From contig NZ_RHHQ01000012.1 of NCBI RefSeq assembly GCF_003710825.1, positions 620,001 to 684,000 of the forward strand: a DNA stretch of 64,000 nt, read 5' to 3'. This document shows, one piece after another, positions 7,657 through 16,019 of this stretch (its first letter is position 1; each line of letters opens with the position of its first letter). A program made the position numbers and the translations under genes. The stretch is from Brevibacillus fluminis (GTDB lineage: Bacteria > Bacillota > Bacilli > Brevibacillales > Brevibacillaceae). Under the pieces are notes generated by a model. The model was not told the DNA's origin. It saw nothing but the letters and a program-made list of their open reading frames with translations, and did not search any database.

Positions 7657-8756
7657 TGAAAATACCGATGTTAGACCTCAATCCAGAAATTGATTTGCTC
7701 TGGGAAGAGTTGATGCAGGCCATGCAGCAGGTGCTGCGTTCCGGCCATTTCATTATGGGATCACAGGGAAAAGCTTTTGAATCGGAGGTTGCCCGTTATC
7801 TTGGGTGCAAGCATGCGATCGGGCTCAACTCGGGTACAGATGCTTTAGTCATCGCCTTGCGCGCCGCTGGTATTGGCCCGGGGGATGAGGTGATTACAAC
7901 ACCGTTTACGTTCTTTGCGACAGCGGAGGCGATCTCGCACGTAGGGGCAGTTCCGGTGTTCGTCGATGTTGTGCAAGAGACGTTAAACCTTGATGCAAAA
8001 GCGCTTGAGCAGGCAATCACCCCGCGAACGAAAGCGGTTATTCCCGTTCATTTGTATGGCAACCCATGTGATCTTGAGCCGATCATGGCGATCGCAAGTC
8101 AGCATGGCCTACGAGTCATCGAAGATGTGGCCCAAGCATTTGGAGGCGAATATCGAGGGAGAAAGGTAGGGACGTGGGGCGATGCAGGCTGCTTTTCGTT
8201 TTTCCCTACCAAAAATCTCGGGGCTTATGGTGATGGAGGGCTTTTGGTCACGGATGATGACGAGTTGGCAGAGCAGGCGAGAATGCTTCGCCAGCACGGT
8301 GCGAAAAGGAAATATTTCAATGAGGTGATCGGATACAATTCGCGGCTTGATGAGCTGCAGGCTGCAATTTTGCGGGTGAAACTCCAGCGGATCGAGGAAT
8401 TTAATGAGGGGCGCATTCAGGCAGCCAGCTATTACCGCAAGCTACTAGAGGGAGTGGCCGGGATCAAATGCTTGGACGAACAGTCTGACAGCCGGCATGT
8501 CTATCATCAGATGACGGTGTTAATCACGAACGACATGCGCGATCAGGTGCAAAAACGACTGGCAGAAGAGGGAATCGATACGATGATCTACTATCCGGTT
8601 CCTGTCCATAAGCTACCGGTTTATCAAGGCCTCGGCTACCAATTGCCGATCGCTGAGCGTGCAGCGAATCAGGCGCTTTCCCTGCCCATTTGGCCGCAGA
8701 TTGGCAGGAATATACAGGAGCATGTGATCGACAAGCTGAAGGAAGCATTGGTATGA
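7656..8756 (+). CDS. wbpE: DegT/DnrJ/EryC1 aminotransferase, WbpE-like
   Basis: A 366-residue PLP-dependent sugar aminotransferase. The substrate/PLP region reads GLNSGTDALVIAL and GDEVITTPFTFFATAEAI. The PLP lysine is Lys186 in FFPTKNLGAYGDGG, and IEDVAQAFGG supplies the aspartate facing the ring nitrogen. WbpE transfers an amino group from glutamate to C3 of UDP-3-keto-GlcNAcA. Because the WbpA, B and D partners are all in the operon, this copy is the better WbpE candidate than the second aminotransferase at 16020. The ATG at 7656 shares its A with the preceding TGA, and GGAAGGGG lies upstream. Confidence 0.8.
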   Translation: MKIPMLDLNPEIDLLWEELMQAMQQVLRSGHFIMGSQGKAFESEVARYLGCKHAIGLNSGTDALVIALRAAGIGPGDEVITTPFTFFATAEAISHVGAVPVFVDVVQETLNLDAKALEQAITPRTKAVIPVHLYGNPCDLEPIMAIASQHGLRVIEDVAQAFGGEYRGRKVGTWGDAGCFSFFPTKNLGAYGDGGLLVTDDDELAEQARMLRQHGAKRKYFNEVIGYNSRLDELQAAILRVKLQRIEEFNEGRIQAASYYRKLLEGVAGIKCLDEQSDSRHVYHQMTVLITNDMRDQVQKRLAEEGIDTMIYYPVPVHKLPVYQGLGYQLPIAERAANQALSLPIWPQIGRNIQEHVIDKLKEALV

Positions 8757-10072
8757 ATGCATTTTTTTTGCGAATCAACACGATGTTTTCCAAAGGAAAT
8801 CTCGTGCGAAACGTAGCCCTTCTAGTGGGGGGCAACGTCATGGGCCAAGGCCTTCTTATCATTGCTTCACCAATCATCACTCGGCTTTACTCACCTGATG
8901 ATTTTGGCACATTGACCTTATATACAACGCTTCTATCACTTATATCCATGGTTGTGGCGCTACGATATGACCTAGCCATACCGTTGCCGGTGGAGGATCA
9001 AAGCGCGGCAAATCTTCTGGCGCTTGCGATCATGATCGTCACCGGAGTAAGCGGAAGTGTGGGAGTGGGCATCTATTTCTTTGCCGATGAGATTGCCGAT
9101 TTGGTCAATGCCCCATATTTGGCATCCTATTTGTGGCTGTTGCCCTTCAGTCTGTTCGGGATTGGGGTATATCAAACGTTGAATTTCTGGGCGCTGCGAA
9201 AGCAGGCATATCAAGAGATCGCCAAGACCAAGCTGTCTCAGAGCATCAGCTTAATTTCTCTTCAGCTTCTATTCGGCTGGCTGCAGTTTAAGCCGCTAGG
9301 TCTCCTACTCGGTGACGTAGCCGGACGTATGGGCGGTAGCGGATCGCTCTGTGCACTCATTTTGCGCAAAGATCGTGCGGTATTACGTGGGGTAAGCTGG
9401 CACGGGATCCGCCAAGAAGCGAGACGGTACCGCCGCTTTCCGCTGATCTCTAGTTGGGGCACTCTCGTTCAAAGCGCGGTTTTGCAATGTCCGCCGCTCA
9501 TTCTCGCGTTTTATTACGAGACGGAGGTTGTTGGGTGGTTCGGAATCGGGGAACGGGTCATTGGTCTACCGATGACAATGCTTGGAGCCTCAATTTCGCA
9601 AGTGCTCCTGGTCGAATTGGCCACACTCGCGAAAACGGACCCCGACCGACTTCCGGAGCTTTTCGGCAAAATATTGAAGATTATGCTGGGGATCGGATTG
9701 GTGGTCGTGGCTCCGCTCGTATTGGTGGCGCCGTGGTTGTTTACCTACGTATTTGGTGATGAATGGGGGCAGTCGGGACTTTATTTGCAAATTTTATCGA
9801 TCTCGATCATCCTTCAATTTGCGGCAAGCCCGTTGCGTTGGTTTTTGGAGGTACTGGAGCGCCAGGATTTGTTTATGAAAAGAGAAGTAGTCAAAGCGCT
9901 GCTGATGGTCGGGGTTACTATCCTGATCCACGTGTACGAATGCCAGGCGGTCACCGCAATCGTGCTATTTTCCACCGCGATCTCCATGGGACATGCATAC
10001 GGCATTTTTTTAGGCTGGAGGGCGATCAAATGCGCCAGATTTCAAAAGAACATGCTTGAGGAGCCAGCATGA
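8753..10072 (+). CDS. wzx: Wzx-type polysaccharide flippase
   Basis: A 439-residue polytopic membrane protein of the polysaccharide-transport (MOP) family. About 12-14 hydrophobic segments run through the whole length. The start region NVALLVGGNVMGQGLLIIASPIITRLYSP is typical (one TM, then a short loop with a conserved ITRLYSPDDFG). It moves the lipid-linked repeat unit across the membrane. ATG 8753 overlaps the aminotransferase stop (ATGA); longer in-frame starts would lie inside that gene. The partner polymerase follows, overlapping by four bases. Confidence 0.85.
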   Translation: MNAFFLRINTMFSKGNLVRNVALLVGGNVMGQGLLIIASPIITRLYSPDDFGTLTLYTTLLSLISMVVALRYDLAIPLPVEDQSAANLLALAIMIVTGVSGSVGVGIYFFADEIADLVNAPYLASYLWLLPFSLFGIGVYQTLNFWALRKQAYQEIAKTKLSQSISLISLQLLFGWLQFKPLGLLLGDVAGRMGGSGSLCALILRKDRAVLRGVSWHGIRQEARRYRRFPLISSWGTLVQSAVLQCPPLILAFYYETEVVGWFGIGERVIGLPMTMLGASISQVLLVELATLAKTDPDRLPELFGKILKIMLGIGLVVVAPLVLVAPWLFTYVFGDEWGQSGLYLQILSISIILQFAASPLRWFLEVLERQDLFMKREVVKALLMVGVTILIHVYECQAVTAIVLFSTAISMGHAYGIFLGWRAIKCARFQKNMLEEPA

Positions 10073-11247
10073 GCAAATTGACAAACTGGATGGATGGAAA
10101 AGCGATCGCTTTCGCCCTATTCCTGTTCGCCGGCAATTTAAAAGCCGACCCACGATTGGCTTGGCTGCCGATTGATTTTACGCTGTTGTTTGCGTTCCTG
10201 ACGGCCGTTTTTGTGATACGTGAATGGATTCGAGATGAAGGACGGTTTCCAAGAGAGTTGTTCTGGGTTTTGCTGTTGTTTTTTTCTTTTGCGATCCCGA
10301 TCTTTTGGACAGAGTTTACACCGTACGCAGTAGAAAAAGTCAGCCGGCTGTTCACCCTCACATTACTCGTCGCAGTTGCCCCGATGTTTTTGTTCCGGAC
10401 TGATGGTGAATTGAGACGGTTGTTCAACGTGCTGACGATTCTCGGACTTCTTATGGGCATCGACTCCATCATTACACTCTTTACAAACGGTAGGCTGGAA
10501 ATCAATCCGAATCTTTCGACAGGAATCACTGCTTTCGGTTCCAATACGATCGCGTTGGGCAGGTCCGCGGGATTGGCGTTCATCTGGATTGCGGTGTTAG
10601 CGCTGGAAAAGCGGCTCAAGCTGCTTCCGTCACTCGGACTTTTGGGCATTTTAGTCGTGGTTCTGCTGGGTTCAGGGTCCCGAGGGCCACTTCTGACAGC
10701 TGTGGCTAGTTTGATCTTGCTCGGCCTGCTTTTCTATTGGAAAAAGCAAGCGTACGGCTGGCGCTTTACCGGGGTGCTCGTCATTTTGATTCTTGTGGGT
10801 GCCTACAGCGTCACCATCGCACCGGAAACGGCATCCCAGCGGATCGAAGCGTTTTTACAAGGGAATTTCACTCACTCGGAACAAATGCGTATGCTGGCAT
10901 ACGCTCGTTCATGGGACATGATTGTGCAGACCCCACTTGGCATCGGATGGGGAGGATTCGTCGAGCATATCAACCTGTGGTTCGGCGCAACGAAGCAGTA
11001 TCCACATAACATTTTTCTGGAGACGCTGCTAGAGGGGGGATGGTTGGTTGGACTCTGTCTGATCATCATTCCGCTGCTTGCACTGTTTCGTATTTATCGG
11101 AGAGCCACCTCTATGGAAGCGAGGGTTTTGTTTGCACTGCTGTTCTTCTTCCTCACCAACGCGATGGTAAGTGGAGATATCAATGACAACAAGGAATTCT
11201 TTGCCTTTATGGCCTTATCGCTGGTTTACCGGGAGAGAACTCTGTAA
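10069..11247 (+). CDS. wzy: O-antigen ligase/polymerase family protein (Wzy)
   Basis: A 392-residue membrane protein with about 10-11 hydrophobic segments. The family's extracellular loop is present (SWDMIVQTPLGIGWGGFVEH then KQYPHNIFLETLLEGG): the PHN...E pattern and GxGWG match Wzy_C/O-antigen ligase proteins. It polymerises flipped repeat units on the outer face of the membrane. It starts at ATG 10069 inside the wzx stop (ATGA). Wzy proteins diverge quickly, so the role is taken from topology, motif and the neighbouring wzx. Confidence 0.8.
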   Translation: MSKLTNWMDGKAIAFALFLFAGNLKADPRLAWLPIDFTLLFAFLTAVFVIREWIRDEGRFPRELFWVLLLFFSFAIPIFWTEFTPYAVEKVSRLFTLTLLVAVAPMFLFRTDGELRRLFNVLTILGLLMGIDSIITLFTNGRLEINPNLSTGITAFGSNTIALGRSAGLAFIWIAVLALEKRLKLLPSLGLLGILVVVLLGSGSRGPLLTAVASLILLGLLFYWKKQAYGWRFTGVLVILILVGAYSVTIAPETASQRIEAFLQGNFTHSEQMRMLAYARSWDMIVQTPLGIGWGGFVEHINLWFGATKQYPHNIFLETLLEGGWLVGLCLIIIPLLALFRIYRRATSMEARVLFALLFFFLTNAMVSGDINDNKEFFAFMALSLVYRERTL

Positions 11248-11278
11248 ATCCAATGATTGCAAGCGAAAGGGGATAAGG

Positions 11279-12211
11279 ATGAGAAAATTGTTGCAAAAAC
11301 TAGGCAGCATGGCAAAGACGGTGGGCTATCGGGTGTACTCCGACTTTTTGATGCCGTCTCGGCTCGCAACGTTTGAAAATTTGTTGAACCAGGCGATTGA
11401 ATGCGACTATGAGGTTCATTCTGTCGCATCGTTTTGGGAGGTAATCAAAGCGGGTGGGCCTGTATCAGGGAAACGCTACCTGATCCTCAGACATGATGTC
11501 GATACGGATATTGCGACGGCTCGCGAGATGTGGACAATCGAGCAGCGACTGGGAGTTCGGGCTTCCTTCTACTTTCGGTTATCAACGATTGATATTCCGC
11601 TGATGCGTCAAATCCATGAAGAAGGCGGAGAAGCCAGCTACCATTATGAAGAAATTGCGACCATCGGAAAAGAAAAAGCGTTATCGACTGAGCAGCAAAT
11701 TGTCCGTGAGCTCCCGCTTATGAGACATTCCTTTGCTCAAACACTTTTTCGGTTAAGGAAGCTGACAGGCTTACCGATGCATACGGTCGCGTCTCATGGC
11801 GATTTTTTCAACCGAAAGCTCGGCATTGCGAATCATGAGCTCCTCGCCGAGTCAAAGCTGCGTAAAGAGACGGCTGTTGAGCTGGAAACGTACGATGAGA
11901 CGATGATGAAATACGTCACCAGTCGTCACAGCGACACATTGGCCCCCGCCTTTTGGAAGCCCAATGACCCATTTGAGGCAATTTCCCGTAAAGAAGCTGT
12001 GATTTATTTGCTTACGCATCCGCGTCATTGGCGCACCGATCCATACGGCAACCTGCTGGATAACATTAAGCGGCTATGGGAAGGCGTGCTTTTTGCGATG
12101 CGCAAAAATGGGAAGTTTTCCATGGTTCCGGGGAGCATTTTGTCCCATCTGTCTGTTTTGACGGTAGAAGGCGAGTGGGCAAATGCGATGGTATCACTGG
12201 TTGTGGCATGA
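11279..12211 (+). CDS. NodB-like polysaccharide deacetylase domain protein
   Basis: A 310-residue protein with LILRHDVDTDIATA near residue 65, the metal-binding start of the deacetylase barrel, then GVRASFYFRLST, GEASYHYEEIA and TVASHGDFFNR. There is no signal peptide or membrane segment. ATG 11279 is preceded by AAAGGGGATAAGG; the longer open frame back to 11171 lies inside wzy and is not used. With the proteins at 4999 and 13390 it makes three deacetylase-like proteins in one operon. The substrate is unknown; the HDVDTD version is often found in capsule and EPS clusters. Confidence 0.7.
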   Translation: MRKLLQKLGSMAKTVGYRVYSDFLMPSRLATFENLLNQAIECDYEVHSVASFWEVIKAGGPVSGKRYLILRHDVDTDIATAREMWTIEQRLGVRASFYFRLSTIDIPLMRQIHEEGGEASYHYEEIATIGKEKALSTEQQIVRELPLMRHSFAQTLFRLRKLTGLPMHTVASHGDFFNRKLGIANHELLAESKLRKETAVELETYDETMMKYVTSRHSDTLAPAFWKPNDPFEAISRKEAVIYLLTHPRHWRTDPYGNLLDNIKRLWEGVLFAMRKNGKFSMVPGSILSHLSVLTVEGEWANAMVSLVVA

Positions 12212-12236
12212 GTGAGGGCATGAGGAGGAGCACAGG

Positions 12237-13385
12237 GTGGAGAGAAGAAAGATCGCTCATTTGACATCCGTACACGAGCCAACCGACACGCGCATTCTTC
12301 ATAAAGAATGCCGAACGTTAGCGCAAGCAGGGTACGATGTCGTTCTTATCGCACCGCATGATCGTGACGAATGGCTCAACGGGGTGCGTATTCGTGCGAT
12401 CCCGCAGCCTAAGAGCCGATTGGGGCGAATGCTGCAGACCACTTGGCAGGTTTATCGCACGGCGGTAAAGGAAAACGCAAGCGTGTATCATTTCCATGAT
12501 CCCGAGTTGATCGGGGTGGGTGTGATGCTCAAAACGCTTGGAAAAAAGGTTATCTATGATGTACATGAAGATTTGCCGCGGCAAATTCTAAGCAAAGAGT
12601 GGATTCCCAAATGGCTTCGCCACGGATTAGCAGTTGTGAGCGAAGCAGTGGAGGGGACGGCAGCGAGAATTTTTGACCGGATCGTCACGGTAACGTCGAC
12701 CATCGCCGAGCGGTTTCCCGCTGAAAAGACGGTGATTGTCAAAAACTACCCGATTCTGGGGGAGTTGACGACGATAACGGCATGCCCTCATGTCGAACGT
12801 CCGCTATGCGTCACCTATGTGGCGGCTGGGATCACTACCGTGCGAGGAATTCTCGAAATGGTACATGCGATGGGGATCCTTCAGCATTCCGGAATCCGCC
12901 TCATTTTGGCTGGGCACATATCTCCAATTGAATTGCGTGATAAGGTTGCAACGTATCCGGGGTGGCAATGCGTGGAGGAAGCGGGCTATTTGAATCGAGA
13001 ACAGGTCGGATCGCTTCTAAACAATGTACGAGCAGGGCTGGTCACGCATCATCCCATCGTGAATTATGTGGATTCGTTGCCTGTGAAAATGTTTGAATAC
13101 ATGGCAGCTGGCATTCCGGTCATCGCTTCCGATTTTCCGCTTTGGAGGGAAATTGTCGAAGGAAGCGATTGCGGCTTATGCGTCGACCCGCTTTCTCCGG
13201 AACAAATTGCGGAAGCGATTCAGTGGATCGTCGAGCATCCAGTGGAAGCGCACCGGATGGGGGAAAACGGCCAACGAGCGGTTGCAGATCGATACAACTG
13301 GGATCGGGAAGCAAACAAATTGCTTTCTGTTTATGAAGAGCTGTCGGCAGTGCACGAAAAGACGCAAGTGACACAGGTGAGGTGA
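12237..13385 (+). CDS. GT4-family glycosyltransferase
   Basis: A 382-residue GT-B glycosyltransferase. The N-terminal half has VYHFHDPELIGVG and VIYDVHEDLPRQ. The C-terminal nucleotide-sugar site reads LPVKMFEYMAAGIPVIASDF, with the EX7E-type glutamates of GT4 retaining enzymes. It starts at GTG 12237 with AGGAGGAG seven bases upstream. It probably adds one of the repeat-unit sugars on the cytoplasmic face. Only two such GTs are in the operon, which implies a short repeat unit. Donor and linkage cannot be read from sequence. Confidence 0.85.
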   Translation: MERRKIAHLTSVHEPTDTRILHKECRTLAQAGYDVVLIAPHDRDEWLNGVRIRAIPQPKSRLGRMLQTTWQVYRTAVKENASVYHFHDPELIGVGVMLKTLGKKVIYDVHEDLPRQILSKEWIPKWLRHGLAVVSEAVEGTAARIFDRIVTVTSTIAERFPAEKTVIVKNYPILGELTTITACPHVERPLCVTYVAAGITTVRGILEMVHAMGILQHSGIRLILAGHISPIELRDKVATYPGWQCVEEAGYLNREQVGSLLNNVRAGLVTHHPIVNYVDSLPVKMFEYMAAGIPVIASDFPLWREIVEGSDCGLCVDPLSPEQIAEAIQWIVEHPVEAHRMGENGQRAVADRYNWDREANKLLSVYEELSAVHEKTQVTQVR

Positions 13386-13389
13386 AGGT

Positions 13390-14025
13390 ATGACATTTGA
13401 AAAGATTTTGGTATTGGCTCCTCATACCGACGATGCAGAACTAGGATGCGGCGGCCTGATTGCCCGCAGCATCGAGGAGGGACGGCAAGTTTTTGTGGCG
13501 ACCTTTTCCACAGCGGAGGAGTCGGTGCCGGAGGGAGCGCCTCGCGATTTGCTGAAGCACGAATTTTTTCGCGCCATATCCGTATTGGAAGTGCCAAATG
13601 ACAATTTGTTTTTGTTCCAATACCCTGTCCGTCGATTTTCTTCCTTTCGTCAGGATATCTTGGAAGATTTGGTGAAGCTTCGTAAAAAGATACAGCCTAA
13701 CCTGGTGCTGTTACCGTCTGCACATGACTTGCATCAGGATCATCAAGTGCTCAGCCAGGAAGGGTTACGGGCATGCAAAGATGCTTCTGTATGGGGATAT
13801 GAAATGCCATGGAACAACGTTTCCTTCCATGCGCAGGCGTTTGTCACGTTAGAAGAACGTTTTGTCCGTAGAAAATGGGAGGCGCTGCAGGCTTATCAAT
13901 CGCAAATCGAGCTGGGGCGGCCTTATTTTACCGAGGAATTCATAACGGGCTTAGCTAAGCTGCGGGGGACGCAAATCAAGACGGAGTGGGCGGAAGCATT
14001 CGAAGTGCTGCGGGTGATCGTATGA
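13390..14025 (+). CDS. PIG-L/LmbE-type N-acetyl sugar deacetylase
   Basis: A 211-residue zinc-dependent deacetylase. The zinc motif is LAPHTDDAELGCGG near the N-terminus (the family usually has PHPDDE; here T replaces P and A-E follow the Asp pair), and the third ligand motif is HDLHQDH. Its length is normal for LmbE proteins. It would remove N-acetyl groups from a sugar, perhaps freeing an amine for the ATP-grasp ligase to modify; that link is inference. It begins four bases after the upstream stop, and the next ATG overlaps its TGA. Confidence 0.8.
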   Translation: MTFEKILVLAPHTDDAELGCGGLIARSIEEGRQVFVATFSTAEESVPEGAPRDLLKHEFFRAISVLEVPNDNLFLFQYPVRRFSSFRQDILEDLVKLRKKIQPNLVLLPSAHDLHQDHQVLSQEGLRACKDASVWGYEMPWNNVSFHAQAFVTLEERFVRRKWEALQAYQSQIELGRPYFTEEFITGLAKLRGTQIKTEWAEAFEVLRVIV

Positions 14026-14717
14026 TAGTGACGATCCATCAGCCAAACTTCCTTCCGTGGCTTGGTTTTTTCGACAAAATGGCGTGCGCAGACGTGTTCG
14101 TGCTATTGGATCAGGTTCAATTTACGCGACGTGGCTATCAAAACAGGGTACAGATCAAAGGGAGCAGCGGTGTTCAATGGCTGACAGTACCAGTAAAGAC
14201 GAAGGGAAAATACTACCAGCTGACGAGCGAAGTTGAGATCGATGGTGAGGCAGACTGGAAAAAAGACCATCTTCGTACCTTGCATACTTTATATAGCGGA
14301 ACCGCGGGCTATGCGAATACGATAGCTGCCGTAGAGGAGCTTTACACCCCGCAGTTACGAAAACTAACCGATTTGACGATTCCGGGGATCACACTCATCG
14401 CTGAACGGTTGGGAATCAGCCCTAGACTGATCCGTGCTTCCGAGCTGAATGTGTCAGGCAGCCGTTCTGAATTGCTCGCCAATTTGGTGGCAGCTGTTGG
14501 GGGAAACACCTATTTATCAGGTCCAAGCGGGAAGCAGTATTTGGACGAAGGGGTGTTTGCGGAAAGAGGAATCCGGGTTGAGTACCATCATTTTGAGCCT
14601 AAACCATACCCGCAGCGATTCGGACCTTTTATCGCCGGATTAAGCGGTTTGGATTATTTGTTTCATGATCCGACTCTCTCGGTTTGGAAGATGATGCGGG
14701 GAGATCACGTACAGTGA
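14022..14717 (+). CDS. WbqC-like family protein
   Basis: A 231-residue protein opening MIVTIHQPNFLPWLGFFDK, the signature of the WbqC family, followed by LLDQVQFTRRGYQNR and FGPFIAGLSGLDYLFHDP. WbqC-like proteins are regular members of O-antigen and EPS clusters that modify amino sugars. Their exact chemistry is poorly defined; an acyl- or aminoacyl-transfer role has been suggested for the group. ATG 14022 overlaps the PIG-L stop (ATGA), so the deacetylase and this protein are translationally coupled. That pairing is consistent with removing one N-substituent and adding another. Confidence 0.8.
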   Translation: MIVTIHQPNFLPWLGFFDKMACADVFVLLDQVQFTRRGYQNRVQIKGSSGVQWLTVPVKTKGKYYQLTSEVEIDGEADWKKDHLRTLHTLYSGTAGYANTIAAVEELYTPQLRKLTDLTIPGITLIAERLGISPRLIRASELNVSGSRSELLANLVAAVGGNTYLSGPSGKQYLDEGVFAERGIRVEYHHFEPKPYPQRFGPFIAGLSGLDYLFHDPTLSVWKMMRGDHVQ

Positions 14718-14730
14718 GGAGGGGACGACA

Positions 14731-15957
14731 ATGAACATCATGTTTATTAATCCATACGCTGGATCGATGCGGTACGGGATGCAGTTGCGTCCCTATTATC
14801 TGGCGAAAAAATGGGTCAAGATCGGTCATCAGGTGACAATCGTTGCGGCTACCTATGCTCATGTCCGCACGCATCAACCAAATCCGTCCGGAGGCATCGC
14901 TGAGGAAGAAGAGGATGGAATCCGCTACGTTTGGCTGCCGACCATGGAATACGAAGGAAATGGTCTGAAGCGTGTCATCAATATGATGCAGTTCTCTTGG
15001 GCGCTGCTGCGCTTGCGTAAGCAGCTTGCGGAGCGCTATCAACCCGATGTGGTGGTTGCTTCCTCGCCACACCCGTTCAGTATTTTTGGAGCAGAAAAGA
15101 TAGCGCGGCAAACAGGCGCGAAGCTTGTGTTTGAAGTACGTGACCTATGGCCGCTGACGTTGATCGAGCTCGGCCACAAATCACCGTGGCATCCATTTAT
15201 CATGCTGATGCAGTATGCGGAAAATTACGCCTATCGCAAAGCAGATAAGGTGGTTTCGCTGCTGCCAAAAGCGGATCGCTACATGATCTTGCATGGTATG
15301 GAACCGCACAAATTCACGTATTTGCCAAATGGCATCGATGTGGATGAGTGGCAGCAGGTGTTAGAGGGTGGCGTGCCTGAGTTACATCGAGAGACAATCG
15401 CTCGCTACAAGGCAGAAGGTCGCTTTTTACTTGCTTATACAGGTTCGCACGGGCTGGCTGACTCGCTTCATCATTTGGTTGCTGCTGCTGATGAATTGCG
15501 TGATCAGCCCGTCGGCTTTCTATGTGTCGGCCATGGTCCCGAAAAACCAGCGCTTGAACAGCTTGCCGTCGAACGTGGTTTGGACAATGTGGCGTTTTTG
15601 CCACCGGTATCAAAAGCCGCTTTACTCGAGCTGCTCACGCAAATGGATGTACTCTACATCGGCTGGAAACGCGAGGAGATGTATCGGTTCGGTGTTTCTC
15701 CGAATAAGCTGTTTGATTACATGATGGCGGCAAAACCGGTCATCCACGCAATTGAGGCTGGAAACGACCCCGTTGCTGCAAGTGGTTGCGGCATCACCAT
15801 ACCGCCTGAAGATCCACAAGCGATCGCGCAGGCGATTAGCACGTTGCGGGCAATGAGCGGTAAGGAGCGTGCTGAAATGGGCATGAGGGGAAGGGAGTAT
15901 GTACTGGCGGAGCACAACCTGGAGCAACTGGCTGCCCGCTTTCTCGCCGATATGTAG
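14731..15957 (+). CDS. WbuB-like GT4 glycosyltransferase
   Basis: A 408-residue GT-B enzyme resembling WbuB/WcaI-type amino-sugar transferases. It has NPYAGSMRYGMQLRPYYLA at the N-terminus, VVVASSPHPFSIFGAEKIA, the acceptor-side VFEVRDLWPLTLIELG, and the donor-side SPNKLFDYMMAAKPVIHAIEAG. Proteins with the EVRDLWP motif commonly transfer FucNAc or other N-acetylamino sugars, often as the second sugar of a repeat unit. ATG 14731 lies 13 bases after the preceding stop with GAGGAGGGG in front. Confidence 0.85.
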   Translation: MNIMFINPYAGSMRYGMQLRPYYLAKKWVKIGHQVTIVAATYAHVRTHQPNPSGGIAEEEEDGIRYVWLPTMEYEGNGLKRVINMMQFSWALLRLRKQLAERYQPDVVVASSPHPFSIFGAEKIARQTGAKLVFEVRDLWPLTLIELGHKSPWHPFIMLMQYAENYAYRKADKVVSLLPKADRYMILHGMEPHKFTYLPNGIDVDEWQQVLEGGVPELHRETIARYKAEGRFLLAYTGSHGLADSLHHLVAAADELRDQPVGFLCVGHGPEKPALEQLAVERGLDNVAFLPPVSKAALLELLTQMDVLYIGWKREEMYRFGVSPNKLFDYMMAAKPVIHAIEAGNDPVAASGCGITIPPEDPQAIAQAISTLRAMSGKERAEMGMRGREYVLAEHNLEQLAARFLADM

Positions 15958-16019
15958 ACGTGAGTTGCTCAACCGTATCCCAAGAGAGATGACGATCCGT
16001 GGAAAGGATTTGGATAAGC

